Source: Streptomyces sp. Ag109_O5-10
GTDB taxonomy: Bacteria > Actinomycetota > Actinomycetes > Streptomycetales > Streptomycetaceae
DNA: 64,000 bases
Direction of reading: 5' to 3'
Assembly (NCBI RefSeq): GCF_900105755.1
Contig: NZ_FNTQ01000001.1
Span: 186,001 to 250,000, forward strand
Within the stretch, counting starts at the first letter, position 1. Each line of letters begins with the position of its first letter. The position numbers were made by a program, and so were the translations under genes. Positions 63,263 to 64,000 of the stretch are shown here, piece by piece. The notes under the pieces are model-generated. The model made no database searches. It saw only the letters and a program-made list of their open reading frames with translations, and was not told the origin of the DNA.

Positions 63263-63467
63263 TCAAGGGCCATCCCGCCGGCCACCGGGCCCCAGCCACG
63301 CCCGCATACCGCCGACGGCACACACCGAGCGAGCCGGCCCCGCACCGACTGCGCTGCCGCCGACCCGAACAGTCCGGCCACCGGACGACGAAAGACCCCA
63401 CACCGTCCGCTGACGCTCTGATCACGCCCCGACTCAGATGTCACATCACTCCCAAGGAGATCGACTC

Positions 63468-64000
63468 ATGACTACCAGCAACCTTGTACTCATCCCCGGC
63501 GCCGGCGGCGTGGGCCGTACCGTTTTCGAGCAACTGCGCGCGCACGACGTACCGGTGCGCTTCATGGTCCGCCGTGAGGACGAGCGGGCGGATGAACTGC
63601 GGGCGCTGGGCGCGGAGGTCGTCACCGGTGACCTGACCCGGCCCGAGACCGTGGCGGCCGCCCTGCAGGGCGTGACGCGGATGTACTTCGCGATGCGCGT
63701 GTCTGCGGACCACCTGCTGGCGGCGACCGTGGTGGCCTCCGTCGCACGGGAGTACGGGAATCTTGAGGCCCTGGTCGACCTGTCGCAGATGACGGTGTCG
63801 CAGATGACCGCCACCAGCACCGAGGAGTCGCACCAGCAACGCCTGCACTGGCTGGCGGAGCAGGTCTTCAACTGGTCCGGCCTGCCGGTGGTGCACATCC
63901 GGCCGACGGCGTTCCTGGACACACCGCTGTTCACCACCATGGCGGCGCAGTCGATCCAGAAGAACGGCACCATCGCGCTGCCGTTCGGCACCGGACGCAC
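63468..64000 (+). CDS. NmrA-like NAD(P)-binding protein, 3' end outside window
   Basis: ATG 63468 follows AAGGAGA. The visible 177 residues begin TTSNLVLIPGAGGVGRTVFE (GxGGxG nucleotide loop), then VRFMVRREDERADELRALGA, EVVTGDLTRPETVAAALQGV, VVHIRPTAFLDTPLF. This is the YbjT/NmrA type of atypical SDR, usually about 280-300 residues. It lies 205 bp after the exporter stop and may be read from the same promoter. Confidence 0.85.
   Translation, partial: MTTSNLVLIPGAGGVGRTVFEQLRAHDVPVRFMVRREDERADELRALGAEVVTGDLTRPETVAAALQGVTRMYFAMRVSADHLLAATVVASVAREYGNLEALVDLSQMTVSQMTATSTEESHQQRLHWLAEQVFNWSGLPVVHIRPTAFLDTPLFTTMAAQSIQKNGTIALPFGTGR

Noticed and set aside
1..64000. CRISPR arrays, tRNA or rRNA genes
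   Set aside because: No regular repeat-spacer pattern, cloverleaf or rRNA-like stretch was seen; short repeats found are too few or irregular.
1..64000. A specialised-metabolite biosynthetic cluster
   Set aside because: No polyketide, peptide synthetase, terpene or RiPP core enzyme is present; the CoA genes look catabolic.

Overview
The window looks like an accessory stretch of a Streptomyces (or close actinomycete) chromosome, perhaps an arm. GC content and third-position GC are very high, GTG and TTG starts are common, ribosome sites are AGGAG-like, and the gene families are typical of the genus (HxlR, DUF5994, EACC1, giant secreted subtilases, many TetR regulators). I saw no rRNA, tRNA, CRISPR array, replication origin or prophage structural genes. 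About a fifth of the sequence is decayed: truncated, frameshifted or IS-interrupted genes lie between intact ones.

Layout. 1-1440: relics, including a broken pyruvate/indolepyruvate decarboxylase. 1445-6238: secreted alpha/beta hydrolase, benzoylformate decarboxylase, and a divergent HxlR regulator/SDR pair sharing a palindromic operator. 7012-16575: a LuxR-type regulator divergent from two giant secreted peptidases in tandem, with clear hairpin terminators. 16700-18180: transposase and response-regulator relics. 18200-21024: a two-gene unit, EACC1 plus a caspase-transmembrane-WD40 protein, resembling the actinobacterial conflict systems described for the EACC1 family. 21633-25855: MMPL exporter, response regulator and histidine kinase in one coupled operon. 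26829-29926: SDR/TetR divergent pair, DNA ligase relic, carboxyethylornithine-synthase-like gene. 30340-32645: small stress-type genes (frameshifted and intact DUF5994, CsbD-like). 32646-34141: an intact IS5-type element with 17-bp perfect inverted repeats, a TAA target duplication, a frameshifted transposase and an unrelated passenger gene. 34141-39250: further IS copies and relics around a histidine phosphatase, a membrane protein and a lipoprotein.

39311-46255: LysR regulator, a separate crotonase, and a five-gene CoA-dependent catabolic operon (enoyl-CoA hydratase, acetoacetate-decarboxylase family, 3-hydroxyacyl-CoA dehydrogenase, acyl-CoA dehydrogenase, family III CoA transferase). The genes overlap or lie 1-5 nt apart, and large inverted repeats lie upstream. 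46611-53690: ADP-ribosylglycohydrolase relic, hydrolase/XRE divergent pair, Gfo/Idh relic, quinone-oxidoreductase/TetR divergent pair with twin operators, amidase relic. 53796-59800: Cys-rich membrane protein, pyrE, a chloramphenicol-phosphotransferase-like kinase, two decayed tyrosine recombinases abutting a HelD-type helicase fragment, SRPBCC and HIT proteins. 59917-64000: Ku relic, a TetR/MFS efflux pair with twin operators, and the start of an NmrA-like gene cut by the window end.

A recurring design is a repressor divergent from the enzyme or pump it probably controls, with palindromes between them. It occurs at 5.5, 27.8, 52.4 and 61.5 kb. The strongest leads for unusual biology are the EACC1-caspase-WD40 pair, the cargo-carrying IS element, and the 1320-aa secreted protein with a mixed subtilisin/sedolisin-like active site.
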